From assembly GCF_900086585.1 (NCBI RefSeq), contig NZ_FLKM01000008.1, positions 124,001 to 188,000 of the forward strand: 64,000 nucleotides of DNA, in the 5' to 3' direction. The position numbers and the translations under genes are program-made. Positions 51,692-60,886 of the stretch are shown piece by piece. This DNA is from Emergencia timonensis (GTDB taxonomy: Bacteria; Bacillota; Clostridia; Peptostreptococcales; Anaerovoracaceae). Each line of letters starts with the position of its first letter. Positions within the stretch are counted from its first letter, which is position 1. The notes under the pieces were generated by a model. The model searched no databases. It had not been told where the DNA came from and worked only from the letters and a program-made list of their open reading frames with translations.

Positions 51692-52975
51692 CTAATTCCC
51701 CTTTCTATTTTGTTCCTCTTCTGGTTTTTGGGTCACCATCAGATTGATTTCTATCGCTTTTCTTTCATCGGCACTGATAACTCTGCCGTTAAATATCTTG
51801 TTCCCCGCTTCATACTCAAAAGTATCGCCGGCCTTTGGCAGTTTGTCCAGCTGCAGTACGACCCAGCCGTTGACGGTGGTCGCATCCAGTTCCACTTCTT
51901 CATCAAAGTAGTCGAACATCTTTTCCACATTGGTGCTGCACAAAACTCTATAGCTGCCGTCCTGCAGCTGTGTGATTTCCTGGGATTCTACTTCATCGTG
52001 CTCGTCGTAGATATCTCCCACCAGTTCTTCTATAATGTCTTCCATCGTAACGAGCCCTGCTGTACCGCCGTATTCATCCACAATGATAGCGATGTGACAC
52101 TTGTTGACCTGCAGTTTCTTGAGCAGGTCGGCCGCTTTCATAGAACCTGCTACATAGATGACCGGTTTTACATAATCAGAGATGGTCTTCTTTGAACCGG
52201 AAATATAGTTGTGGAAGTCCTTTTGGTTCAGGACTCCCAGGATTTTATCCAGGTCGCCTTCGTAGACCGGCAGTCTGGAAAAGCCTGTCTCCATAAACAT
52301 CTTTGCGACGTCTTTTTTTGTGGAATCAATTTCGATGGCTTTGACATCCACCCTCGGCGTCAGCACATCCCACGCTTCCAATTCATTGAATTCAATAGCA
52401 TTTTGAATCAGCTCACTCTGACCAGCCTCGATACTTCCCTCCGTCTCCGCTTCTTCCACAATGGTCAGCAGCTCGTCCTCTGTAATCGCTCTGCTGTCCG
52501 CCACCTTAAAGAGCTTTGACAGCAGCTTTTTCCATTGGCTGAACAGATAATTGACTGGCGTCAGCAGCACCATTAACACTTTGATCATCGGTGCGGAGAA
52601 CATCGCAAAAGCCTCTGAATTTTCTTTCGCAAGACTTTTCGGTGAGATTTCGCCGAATATTAAAACTACAATTGTAACAACGATGGTAGAAATCGATGCG
52701 CCGTATTTCGGATAAAGCGTGAGAAACAGCGCGGTAGCCACCGCAGTCATGCCTATATTAACTAGATTGTTTCCGATAAGAATCGTAGAAAGTAAATTGT
52801 CGTATTTTTCTTCTAACTCCAGTACTCTTTTCGCCCTCCTGTCGCCGTCATTGGCCAGGTTCTTCATTCGAATCCTGTTAATTGACGTGAAAGCTGTCTC
52901 TGTGGCCGAAAAATAGGCCGATAAGATTAGAAATACAACGATAATCCCTATTGAATACCCTATATGACTGTCCAT
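51692..52975 (-). CDS. HlyC/CorC-family membrane protein (DUF21, CBS pair, CorC domain)
   Basis: The 427-residue protein has an N-terminal DUF21/CNNM membrane domain of about four helices ([22 protein letters not shown]), two CBS domains (residues 200-325: [14 protein letters not shown] ... [33 protein letters not shown]) and a C-terminal CorC_HlyC domain. The family is linked to magnesium or cobalt efflux; it is not a true haemolysin. GGAGG lies 15 bases before the ATG, a slightly long spacing. Confidence 0.93.
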   Translation of the reverse strand: MDSHIGYSIGIIVVFLILSAYFSATETAFTSINRIRMKNLANDGDRRAKRVLELEEKYDNLLSTILIGNNLVNIGMTAVATALFLTLYPKYGASISTIVVTIVVLIFGEISPKSLAKENSEAFAMFSAPMIKVLMVLLTPVNYLFSQWKKLLSKLFKVADSRAITEDELLTIVEEAETEGSIEAGQSELIQNAIEFNELEAWDVLTPRVDVKAIEIDSTKKDVAKMFMETGFSRLPVYEGDLDKILGVLNQKDFHNYISGSKKTISDYVKPVIYVAGSMKAADLLKKLQVNKCHIAIIVDEYGGTAGLVTMEDIIEELVGDIYDEHDEVESQEITQLQDGSYRVLCSTNVEKMFDYFDEEVELDATTVNGWVVLQLDKLPKAGDTFEYEAGNKIFNGRVISADERKAIEINLMVTQKPEEEQNRKGN

Positions 52976-53174
52976 ATATTTTTTGTTTTCCTCCTCATTT
53001 TTTCAAGGTACTTGTAACAAGTTATTTTAGCATATTTCTTTTGAAAAATAAAGGTTTTCACAGAAACTCCAACTTTTTTCCTATTATAAAATCTGTGTAT
53101 TCTTGTTTTTTTGTCTAAAATAGTCCATAATGAAAGAAATAACATCACTTTTAAAGATAAAGGAGGATTTCCTT

Positions 53175-54149
53175 ATGTCAACGAGAACAGATTTACTGAA
53201 ATTGCTCAGTGAAAATACAGGAATCTATCTGTCTGGTCAAAAAATCGGAGAAGAGTTGAAGGTTTCCAGAAATGCAATTTGGAAAGCCATGCAGCAGCTG
53301 CGTGAAGAAGGATACAATATAGAAAGCAAACCCAGCACAGGCTACCGTCTTAAATCAAAGACCAATATGCTGACCGTCGACGCCGTTGCTGGCGATCTGG
53401 CTTTTCCCTGCGACTTGCAGATCTTTGACACCGTAGATTCTACTAACAATGTAGCAAAGGAACTTCCTCTCAAAGACAAGCCGATGATGGTCATTGCCAA
53501 CAAGCAGACTGGCGGACGAGGACGCCTTGGCAGATCCTTCGCCTCTCCAGCCGGTACTGGTCTCTATCTCACCATTGCTCTGCAGCCGGAGTTTGATCTG
53601 GACAAAGCACTTTACGTCACCATGGCCGCTGCCGTTGCCGTCTGCCGTGCCATCGAGACCGTTGCTGGCGTGAAGACAAAAATTAAATGGGTCAACGACC
53701 TTTTTTACAACAATAAAAAAATCTGCGGCATCCTTACAGAAGCGCAGACCAACTTCGAAAACGGCAAAATCGACAGTCTGATTCTCGGAATCGGCGTCAA
53801 CTGTTTTCCGGGCAGTTTTCCTGAAGAACTGTCGGGTATCGCCGGCTGCCTGTCCCAGAAAAAGAATTCTTTTTCGAGAGGACGGCTTGCGGCCGAAATT
53901 TTTAACGAGACGATGACAGTTCTCGAAGATCTGCAAAGCAAAGCCTTTCTTCGCGAGTACCGCACCAAATGCTTCGTCCTCGGAAAAAACATTCTGGTAC
54001 ATCCTAATCTAAGCGATAATGCCATCAAAGCCCGCGCCATCGATATCGACGAAAACGGCGGACTCGTCGTCGAATATCTGGAGGGACGCAAAGCCCGCCA
54101 GATGGAAACTCTGACCACCGGGGAAGTATCCATTAAGCTGGATGTATAA
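53175..54149 (+). CDS. birA: bifunctional biotin-protein ligase and biotin operon repressor
   Basis: The 324-residue protein has an N-terminal winged helix (GQKIGEELKVSRNAIWKAMQQLREEGYNIE), the catalytic domain with TGGRGRLGRSFASPAGTGLYLTIAL and KWVNDLFYNNKKICGILTEA, and a small C-terminal SH3-like domain. It attaches biotin to carboxylase carrier proteins and represses biotin genes. The ATG at 53175 follows AAAGGAGG; the upstream frame from 53130 is non-coding. Confidence 0.95.
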   Translation: MSTRTDLLKLLSENTGIYLSGQKIGEELKVSRNAIWKAMQQLREEGYNIESKPSTGYRLKSKTNMLTVDAVAGDLAFPCDLQIFDTVDSTNNVAKELPLKDKPMMVIANKQTGGRGRLGRSFASPAGTGLYLTIALQPEFDLDKALYVTMAAAVAVCRAIETVAGVKTKIKWVNDLFYNNKKICGILTEAQTNFENGKIDSLILGIGVNCFPGSFPEELSGIAGCLSQKKNSFSRGRLAAEIFNETMTVLEDLQSKAFLREYRTKCFVLGKNILVHPNLSDNAIKARAIDIDENGGLVVEYLEGRKARQMETLTTGEVSIKLDV

Positions 54150-54181
54150 ACAAAAAGATCTAAATAAGAACACCCGAACAA

Positions 54182-54218
54182 AACGACCAGCCCATGTCAT
54201 TGACACAGGCTGGTCGTT
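54182..54218. terminator. bidirectional terminator between birA and the dmpA-like gene
   Basis: AACGACCAGCC (54182-54192) pairs with GGCTGGTCGTT (54208-54218). It ends two convergent genes. Confidence 0.75.
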
Positions 54219-54223
54219 GGTTC

Positions 54224-55243
54224 TTACAGATATTCACTGAGTCCGCGGATAACCTTGCCGCGAATCCCTTTTACCGTGCCTGCGTGATACAGGGAACTGA
54301 TTACAGCCTCTTCCACTGCCTCCGCAGTCCCTTCGAAGATCTTGTCCATAGCGTTATCGTGAAGCATTTTTGTCTCTAAAATATCTTCTTCACTGTAATG
54401 TGGTATGATATTTCCGTTGGAGAAGGCGATGGCGATGTCCCCGCTGCCATTACCCAGGAAAGAGCCTACGCGGGCAAGACCTACGACTGCGCGTTTGGCC
54501 ACGCGTTTTAGCTGTCGGTCACTGAGGGGAAGATCTGTTCCGATCACCACGATGACCGAACCCTTTTCCGGCTTTTTTTCAAGCTCTGTTTCTATCAGTT
54601 TTCCGTCAATGCGCAGGTTCCCCCCTATGCCAAAATTGGACAATAAAAGCGCGCCGATCGTGTAATCTTTGTCATTACAGGATATCACCCTGGAGGCAGA
54701 GCCGATTCCGCCTTTGAGCCCCATACAGCACATACCGGTGCCTGCTCCCACATCCCCTTCTGCAAAATTCTCTCCAGCCACGGCAAGCGCCTGCAAAATA
54801 TGCTGCTCTTTTACATGAAATCCTCGGATGTCGTTGAGTTCTCCATCGTTGCACTCGGTCACGACACAATTAACCGTACCGGTAGATACGCCGATGTCCT
54901 GATTGTGTTCGAGCATATACTTTGAAAGGGCGTTTAACGCAGTGCCTACACTCAATGTGTTGGTCATCAAAATGGGCGTTTCAACAGTTCCCAGCTCGTT
55001 TATCTGCAGCAGTCCCGCACTCTTTCCGAACCCGTTGATGACGCAAGTTCCAGCCATTACTTTCTGCTGGAATAGACTCCCCCCGTGAGGCAGGATTGCC
55101 GTAACACCGGTATGTATATTTTTATCTTCGTCTTTTAGAGTGACATGCCCGACCTTTACGCCAGATACATCCGTAATTAAATTCTTCTTTCCTTTTGGAA
55201 ATTTGGCTCGCAAATTGACATTACAGTCATCAGGCAATCCCAT
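54224..55243 (-). CDS. P1/S58-family peptidase, DmpA-like
   Basis: The 339-residue protein matches the DmpA/BapA family of N-terminal-nucleophile aminopeptidases: ITDVSGVKVGHVTL near the N-terminus, TVNCVVTECNDGELND, VGAGTGMCCMGLKGGIGSASR, with self-cleavage expected before the serine of the GSAS segment, and DLPLSDRQLKRVAKRAVVGLARVGSF. The family releases L- or D-amino acids from amides, esters and beta-peptides. A sigma-54 promoter lies 75-100 bases upstream. It is adjacent to the Opp operon and separated from it by a hairpin. Confidence 0.88.
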   Translation of the reverse strand: MGLPDDCNVNLRAKFPKGKKNLITDVSGVKVGHVTLKDEDKNIHTGVTAILPHGGSLFQQKVMAGTCVINGFGKSAGLLQINELGTVETPILMTNTLSVGTALNALSKYMLEHNQDIGVSTGTVNCVVTECNDGELNDIRGFHVKEQHILQALAVAGENFAEGDVGAGTGMCCMGLKGGIGSASRVISCNDKDYTIGALLLSNFGIGGNLRIDGKLIETELEKKPEKGSVIVVIGTDLPLSDRQLKRVAKRAVVGLARVGSFLGNGSGDIAIAFSNGNIIPHYSEEDILETKMLHDNAMDKIFEGTAEAVEEAVISSLYHAGTVKGIRGKVIRGLSEYL

Positions 55244-55328
55244 ATTTCAACCTCCTCTACCTAATTCGCATTTCATTTTATTGATATTGTGATATCTATT
55301 GACTTTTTCTCTTTGTTTATATTCATAT

Positions 55329-55345
55329 TGCAAATATGATGCCAA
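55329..55345 (-). promoter_or_regulatory. sigma-54 (-24/-12) promoter of the dmpA-like gene
   Basis: On the minus strand TTGGCATCATATTTGCA fits the RpoN consensus, with GG (55343-55342) and GC (55331-55330) ten bases apart. The start would be near 55318. AAAAC-AGCTA-GTTTT, upstream at 55361-55375, may be an activator site. Confidence 0.7.
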
Positions 55346-55488
55346 TGGGAAAACGGCGAAAACTAGCTGTTTTAGACAAAGGGGAGCAGAGATCAATTGA
55401 ATTAATCTTATTTCATCTCATTGCATCACATTATTCCCATTACTAAGTAAAAAGGAATGATGGGAAAAGACACCATCTTTAAGCAGAA

Positions 55489-55515
55489 CAGACTGCGGCG
55501 AATCGCCGCAGTCTG
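55489..55515 (-). terminator. terminator of the Opp operon
   Basis: CAGACTGCGGCG and CGCCGCAGTCTG form a perfect 12-bp stem with a three-base loop, 11 bases after the substrate-binding-protein stop. The T-run after it is poor. Confidence 0.6.
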
Positions 55516-55525
55516 CCTTGTCAGC

Positions 55526-57082
55526 CTAATAAGCAATATCGTTCATCGGCGCAGTACCGTCCTTAAGTACGTTAAAGCCCTTTAAATCTTTATTGTACGC
55601 ACTGAAGCTCAACTCTGCATACATCGGAATCATATTGACATTTTCAAAGAGATGCATCTGGATTTCTCCAATCTTCTTCGTTCTCTCATCCGTATCGACA
55701 GTCGTGGCCACATCTTCTACCATTGCTTTATATTCGTCCGTATTGCCGGGCGCATTTTTATCATAGTAGCAGCCGTTGAGTACCAGAATCGGTTCTGCCC
55801 AGGATAGCCATTCTATGCCAGCGTCATATTTGTCAGAATTAATCTTTTCATATACGTAGTTCCAATCGATCGCCTCGATCTTCATGTCAAAACCTACCTT
55901 CTTTAACTGTCCTGCCATCGCTTCAGGAATTGTTGTCGCGTCTGTCCATGCGTACCATGTAAAGGATAGCTTCTTACCGTCTTTCTCACGGATGCCGTCG
56001 CCGTCGCTGTCCTTCCAGCCCGCCTGATCCAAAAGTTTCTTTGCCTGCTCTGGATCGTTGGCCAAATTCTTCTCGAACCATTTCTTAGCATCAGGGGAGA
56101 AATTCTGCACAGTGTCATAAATCATCGAATATGCCGGCGCGATTAAACCATCCATCACTTCCACCAGACCGTCTCGGTCAATGGAGAGCGCCAACGCTTT
56201 CCGCACATTGATATCAGAAAAAACAGGTGAATCGGTGTTCATCTCAAAATAATCGATGTTCGGATAAGTGGTGTCCACCAGAACGACAGAATCTTCTCCT
56301 TCAAGGTCTATCTTCTGGTCGCCGTTTTCCAGAGACATGATGATGTCCACAGCGCCGCTCTTCAGCTCTTCTGTCTGTGTAAATGGTTCTACGTTAAAAC
56401 GGACAGAAATCGTTTCAAAATGACCAGGCCCCTGATTCTCTACCAACGGATTTGCACACTTATAACCATCATTTCTCACCAGCTTGACTTCGGAACCAGA
56501 CACATATCCGTCTTCCGCCAAAGCGTACATGCCGTAGGGATGACAACCCCACATCAGCTTCTTATCGCTCATGGAGTCCAGCTCGTCTTTGTCTATGACA
56601 GCGACAAAACCGGCACAAAGATAATATTGCATGTCAGATCGGAACTGGCTCAAGTGCAGTGTCACCTGTCTGCCCTCAACGTCCATGGACTTAATATTGC
56701 TGTAGCCGTCCGCATAAGGACTGACTTTCAGTCCGTGTTCGATAGAAGCAACCACATCCTCCGGCTCTACTTGTTCCCCGGTGGAATACTTCATTCCTTC
56801 TGGGACGTTAAAAGTAACCGTCTTTCCGTCTTTGCTGACGTTCCAGTCTGTACACACATTATCTTCTACCGTGTTCGTTTCAGGATTCCACTGGAACAGA
56901 GAACTGGCGTTCAAAGCCTGCGCCCCTGCCGTGCTGTCAAGCTGGAAGACATCCAGTCCATACCATTCGCCGTCAATAACGGACAGCTCCGTCTTTTCCG
57001 CCTTATCGCCTCCTCCGCCGCAGGCAGCCATGCTGAGCACAAACACGGCAATCAGACTCAGTATCAATAATTTCTTTTTCAT
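55526..57082 (-). CDS. peptide ABC transporter substrate-binding lipoprotein
   Basis: The 518-residue protein has a lipoprotein signal peptide (LILSLIAVFVLSMAAC, lipobox LSMAAC) and the SBP_bac_5 fold of oligopeptide- and dipeptide-binding proteins (YSTGEQVEPEDVVASIEHGLK; INVRKALALSIDRDGLVEVM; DPEQAKKLLDQAGWKDSDGDG). Anchored outside the membrane, it delivers ligands to the OppBC channel encoded upstream. It is the last gene of the operon, 22 bases after oppF. The ligand may be a D-amino-acid-containing peptide, judging only by neighbours. Confidence 0.93.
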   Translation of the reverse strand: MKKKLLILSLIAVFVLSMAACGGGGDKAEKTELSVIDGEWYGLDVFQLDSTAGAQALNASSLFQWNPETNTVEDNVCTDWNVSKDGKTVTFNVPEGMKYSTGEQVEPEDVVASIEHGLKVSPYADGYSNIKSMDVEGRQVTLHLSQFRSDMQYYLCAGFVAVIDKDELDSMSDKKLMWGCHPYGMYALAEDGYVSGSEVKLVRNDGYKCANPLVENQGPGHFETISVRFNVEPFTQTEELKSGAVDIIMSLENGDQKIDLEGEDSVVLVDTTYPNIDYFEMNTDSPVFSDINVRKALALSIDRDGLVEVMDGLIAPAYSMIYDTVQNFSPDAKKWFEKNLANDPEQAKKLLDQAGWKDSDGDGIREKDGKKLSFTWYAWTDATTIPEAMAGQLKKVGFDMKIEAIDWNYVYEKINSDKYDAGIEWLSWAEPILVLNGCYYDKNAPGNTDEYKAMVEDVATTVDTDERTKKIGEIQMHLFENVNMIPMYAELSFSAYNKDLKGFNVLKDGTAPMNDIAY

Positions 57083-57104
57083 TTGGTTCCTCCTTGTTTC
57101 TTTC

Positions 57105-58082
57105 CTAAAGATTTAACGGGTGAAAACATGCGACCTGATGATTTTCGCCGATCATGGTATCGCCAGGCGTTTTCTTCTCACATTCTTCCGTGGCATATTT
57201 ACATCTGTCGCAGAATCTGCAGCCTTCACTGATGTTGATCAAACTGCCTGGATCTCCTTTCATGACATCTTTTTTCCGGCCGCGCTGTGTTGGATCCAAA
57301 ATAGGCGATGCGTCCAGTAATCCCTTCGTATAAGGGTGTCTCGCATGGTCTGTAATTTCCTGTGCAGGCCCAAATTCGACCAGCTTTCCTAAATACATGA
57401 CGGCAATTCTGTCGCTGATGTATCTGATTACATTGAGGTCATGAGTAATGACCAGATATGTCAAGTGCAGTTGCTCCTGCAGATCCAAAAGCAAATTGAG
57501 TATCTGCGCCTGAACAGATACATCCAAGGCGCTGGTCGGTTCATCGAGAATCATCACTCTCGGGTTTAAGGCTAAGGCTCTGGCAATAGCAATTCTCTGA
57601 AGCTGCCCGCCTGATAACTGATGAGGGTAACTGTCCAAATACCGCTGGTCCATTTTAACCATTTCCAAAACATCTCCCGCCTTTTTCTTGGCCTCTTCTT
57701 TGGGAACGCCGTGGATTATCATAGGGCGCATAATAGAACTTTCTACCGTCTGTCTGGGGTTCAGATTAGAGGCTGGATCTTGAAAAACCACAGCAATCTC
57801 GCTGCGCAGCCTCTTTATGTCGTCTCTGGAAGCCTTTGACAGATTGATACCGTCAATGAGGATGTTCCCGCCTGTCATTTTGGACAGATTCAGAATCACG
57901 CGGGCTAAGGTCGTCTTGCCGCTGCCTGATTCGCCGACCAGGCCGACTATTTCGCCCTCATGAATATTGAGAGTAATATCATCTACCGCCTTTACATAAG
58001 TAACCTTCTTTTTTACAAGCCCCTTCTCAATCGAAAAATATTTTTTCAGACCGTCTAATTCAATCATCACTTTTTGTTCCAT
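57105..58082 (-). CDS. oppF: oligopeptide ABC transporter ATPase, OppF type
   Basis: The 325-residue ATPase has Walker A GESGSGKTT, signature LSGGQLQR, Walker B VMILDEPTSALD and the C-terminal oligopeptide-transporter extension with CRFCDRCKYATEEC (cysteine-rich, as in OppD/F where an iron-sulfur cluster is possible). The ATG at 58082 follows GGAAGCG. It pairs with OppD, four bases away. Confidence 0.92.
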   Translation of the reverse strand: MEQKVMIELDGLKKYFSIEKGLVKKKVTYVKAVDDITLNIHEGEIVGLVGESGSGKTTLARVILNLSKMTGGNILIDGINLSKASRDDIKRLRSEIAVVFQDPASNLNPRQTVESSIMRPMIIHGVPKEEAKKKAGDVLEMVKMDQRYLDSYPHQLSGGQLQRIAIARALALNPRVMILDEPTSALDVSVQAQILNLLLDLQEQLHLTYLVITHDLNVIRYISDRIAVMYLGKLVEFGPAQEITDHARHPYTKGLLDASPILDPTQRGRKKDVMKGDPGSLINISEGCRFCDRCKYATEECEKKTPGDTMIGENHQVACFHPLNL

Positions 58083-58086
58083 AAGA

Positions 58087-59058
58087 CTACGCTTCCTTTC
58101 CAGTGAGATGACAACGGCAGAAGTGATTTTCACTTACATGGACTACCGGCGGATCTTCGCAATAGCAATTTGTCAAAGCAAAGGGGCACCGGTTGGCAAA
58201 CCGGCATCCAGGCTTTTTCTTCGTGATACGCGGTACAGATCCTTCTATGGTTTTCAGCCGCCCCTCAGCCTTGGTCTTTCTCGGCAGCGCCTCCATCAAA
58301 AGCCGGGTATAAGGATGGGTCGGCGCCGCAAAAATTTCGAAAACATCTCCGCTCTCCACCATCTCCCCGGCATACATGATACCGATGCGGTCAGCAATTT
58401 CCGCTACCAGACCAAAATTATGTGTAATCAGCATAATAGCCGTATTGAACTTTTTCTTTAGTTCTTTCATAATGTCAAGAATTTGTGCTTCTATTGTTAC
58501 GTCAAGGGCAGTAGTCGGCTCATCTGCAATCAAAAGTTCCGGATTCCTGGACAGCATCATGGCGATCATCACCCGCTGCCTCATACCGCCCGACAACTCG
58601 TGAGGAAAACTGTTGGCTCGTTCCTCTGCATCTGGCATTTTGACGTCTTTAAACAGGTTAATCACCCGATTCCAGGCTTCCTGCTTATCCACTTTATCTA
58701 ATAAAATCGCTTCTGCTACCTGTCCTCCTACAGTATAGACTGGATTCAAGGAGTCCAAGGGGTTTTGAAAGATCATGCCGATTTCCTTGCCTCGTATGGC
58801 CTCCATTTCCTTTGGACCATATCGGCGTAAATCCTCTCCCTTAAAAATAATCTTCCCTTTGATTTCCTCGTTGCCGTCAGGAAGCAGATTCATGACACTA
58901 TGAGCCACAGTGGATTTTCCACAGCCGGATTCTCCTACTATGGCAAAAACCTCTCCTTTGTTGACAACACAACTGACATCATTTACTGCAGAAAGATAGC
59001 CGTCCTTCACTTTATAATCGATAGACAGATGGTCCAGCCTCAATAATTCTTCGTTCAT
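58087..59058 (-). CDS. oppD: oligopeptide ABC transporter ATPase, OppD type
   Basis: The 323-residue ATPase has Walker A GESGCGKST, signature LSGGMRQR, Walker B LLIADEPTTALD and the C-terminal oligo_HPY-type extension with CRFANRCPFALTNC. It follows oppC by 14 bases and has AGGAGAG before its ATG. Confidence 0.93.
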   Translation of the reverse strand: MNEELLRLDHLSIDYKVKDGYLSAVNDVSCVVNKGEVFAIVGESGCGKSTVAHSVMNLLPDGNEEIKGKIIFKGEDLRRYGPKEMEAIRGKEIGMIFQNPLDSLNPVYTVGGQVAEAILLDKVDKQEAWNRVINLFKDVKMPDAEERANSFPHELSGGMRQRVMIAMMLSRNPELLIADEPTTALDVTIEAQILDIMKELKKKFNTAIMLITHNFGLVAEIADRIGIMYAGEMVESGDVFEIFAAPTHPYTRLLMEALPRKTKAEGRLKTIEGSVPRITKKKPGCRFANRCPFALTNCYCEDPPVVHVSENHFCRCHLTGKEA

Positions 59059-59072
59059 AACCGCTCTCCTTT

Positions 59073-59930
59073 CTACTGTGATTTCATATGTGGATCCAGA
59101 AGGTCTCGGAGGCCTTCTCCAATCAGATTAAATCCAAAGGTCGTATACACCAGAGCGATCCCCGGAAACAGGCTGAGCCAAGGTGCTCTGCTGATATATT
59201 TAATGCCTGTGGATATCGCCAGCCCCCAATCTGGTGACGGCGGCTGCGACCCCAATCCTAGGAAGGACAGGGTGGTTGTAGACATAATCGTTCCCGGCAG
59301 ATTCAAAGATACCATGACAATCAAGGATGGTATGATGTTGGGCAGTATATATCTTACCATCAGCGCAGTATTGGTCTCGCCAAAGGCTTTGCCTGTTTCT
59401 ACGAAGGCCATATTGCGCAGAGAGAGCGTCTTCGCTCTCACCGTACGCGCGTAGCTGGCCCATGCTACAAGAGATATGGCAATTATGGTGTTGGTCAGCC
59501 CCTTTCCAATCATCGTAACCACTGCAAGAGCTAAAATCGTGCCCGGAATGCACCAGGTCAGATCTGTCAAAAAAGACAGGCCTCTGTCCACCCATCTGCC
59601 GAAGAAGCCACAGGCAAGGCCCACGGCTACGCCAATCAGGAGCTGAATCATCGCTCCCAGAAAGGCAACCCACAGAGCAATACGGGAACCATATATGACC
59701 CGGGAAAACATGTCTCGCCCCAAATCATCAGTACCAAACCAGAAGTCAGCATCAGGCGCCTGAAAGCGGCCGCCCACATTTTGTTCCGTATACTCGTAGG
59801 GTGCGATGATATCTGCAAATGCCGCTAAGATGATGACACTGAGAAGAATGACAAAGCCAATCATAAAGTTTTTATTCTTCCAACACTCATAGAGGGTTTC
59901 TTTCCATTTTTTATTCACCTTAGTTGTCAC
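59073..59930 (-). CDS. oppC: oligopeptide ABC transporter permease, OppC type
   Basis: The 285-residue protein has an N-terminal OppC segment and helix (FMIGFVILLSVIILAAFADIIAPY), the DFWFGTDDLGRDMFSRVIYGSRIAL motif characteristic of OppC/DppC, and five further helices with the EAA-like loop AKTLSLRNMAFVETGKAFGETNTALMVRYILPN. It overlaps oppB by 11 bases. Confidence 0.94.
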   Translation of the reverse strand: MTTKVNKKWKETLYECWKNKNFMIGFVILLSVIILAAFADIIAPYEYTEQNVGGRFQAPDADFWFGTDDLGRDMFSRVIYGSRIALWVAFLGAMIQLLIGVAVGLACGFFGRWVDRGLSFLTDLTWCIPGTILALAVVTMIGKGLTNTIIAISLVAWASYARTVRAKTLSLRNMAFVETGKAFGETNTALMVRYILPNIIPSLIVMVSLNLPGTIMSTTTLSFLGLGSQPPSPDWGLAISTGIKYISRAPWLSLFPGIALVYTTFGFNLIGEGLRDLLDPHMKSQ

Positions 59931-60861
59931 CTCCGCTCAAAGATAATCGGATTCTTGGATCAAGAAGGCCCATGACGATGTCACTGAGCAGATTGCAGAC
60001 CACCGTCAGTATTGCAATGAGAAAAAGTACTGCCTGCACTACCGGTATATCCTGTACAATGATTGAGTTCAAAAGCAGATTCCCCATTCCCGGCAGACCA
60101 AAGATCTTTTCAATGACCACCGCACCGGAAATCAGCCATGGAATGGACATAAACACCAAGGTGGTGACTAAAATTAAGGCGTTGCGCAGCACATGCTTGA
60201 TCATGACCGTCTTCTTTGGCAGACCTTTCGCATAAGCTGTCGTCACATATTTCTCATTAAATACTTCTAAAACTTCTGTTTTCGTGATACGGAGAGTTCC
60301 TCCCATACCGGCCAGCACCGTTGTCGCTACCGGAAGGATATAATTTTCGGGACTGGAATAACCGCTGATCGGCAGAAGGTTCAGCTGTACGGCAAAGAAA
60401 AGGATAAATAACGCCCCCAGCCAAAAGGACGGCACCGCTGTCAGAAGAAGTGAAAGATTCACAGTAAATCGATCGAACAGACCGTCTTTCTTCATGGCGC
60501 ACAGCAGTCCCAGGGGCAGCGCGATGACCAGTTCCAGGATCAGCGACCAAACGCACAAGGTCAGGCTGTAAGGGATTCTTTCGCCCATCAGATCCCAGAC
60601 ATCACTTTTGTATCTGGTAGACGTTCCGAAATCACCATGCATGACCTCGCTGACCCAGTTCTTATATTGGGTCAGAAAAGGCTGGTCATAACCCATCTCA
60701 TGGGCAATTTCCTCTTTTCTTTCCTCTGAAACCTTGCGGTCTACTACCATATCGATGGGATCGCCCGGCATCATATACATCAGGCTGAAAACCAAAAAAG
60801 ATACGCAGACGACAAGAAGCAGGCCCTGCACGATTCGCTTAATAATATAATCTCTGATAAT
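59920..60861 (-). CDS. oppB: oligopeptide ABC transporter permease, OppB type, with a non-standard start
   Basis: The protein has six membrane helices and OppB landmarks (VFSLMYMMPGDPIDMV; LPIATTVLAGM-like VATTVLAGMGGTLRITKTEVLEVFNEKYVTTAYAKGLPKK). OppB proteins begin with a basic segment like RDYIIKRIVQG before the first helix. That segment is present in frame, but no ATG, GTG or TTG precedes it. The codon five bases after the GGGAG ribosome binding site is ATT (60861). The next standard start, GTG at 60831, would cut the basic segment and has no ribosome binding site. Confidence 0.85.
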   Translation of the reverse strand: MIRDYIIKRIVQGLLLVVCVSFLVFSLMYMMPGDPIDMVVDRKVSEERKEEIAHEMGYDQPFLTQYKNWVSEVMHGDFGTSTRYKSDVWDLMGERIPYSLTLCVWSLILELVIALPLGLLCAMKKDGLFDRFTVNLSLLLTAVPSFWLGALFILFFAVQLNLLPISGYSSPENYILPVATTVLAGMGGTLRITKTEVLEVFNEKYVTTAYAKGLPKKTVMIKHVLRNALILVTTLVFMSIPWLISGAVVIEKIFGLPGMGNLLLNSIIVQDIPVVQAVLFLIAILTVVCNLLSDIVMGLLDPRIRLSLSGGDN

Positions 60862-60886
60862 TACATCTCCCTTCTTAAAAAAGTTC

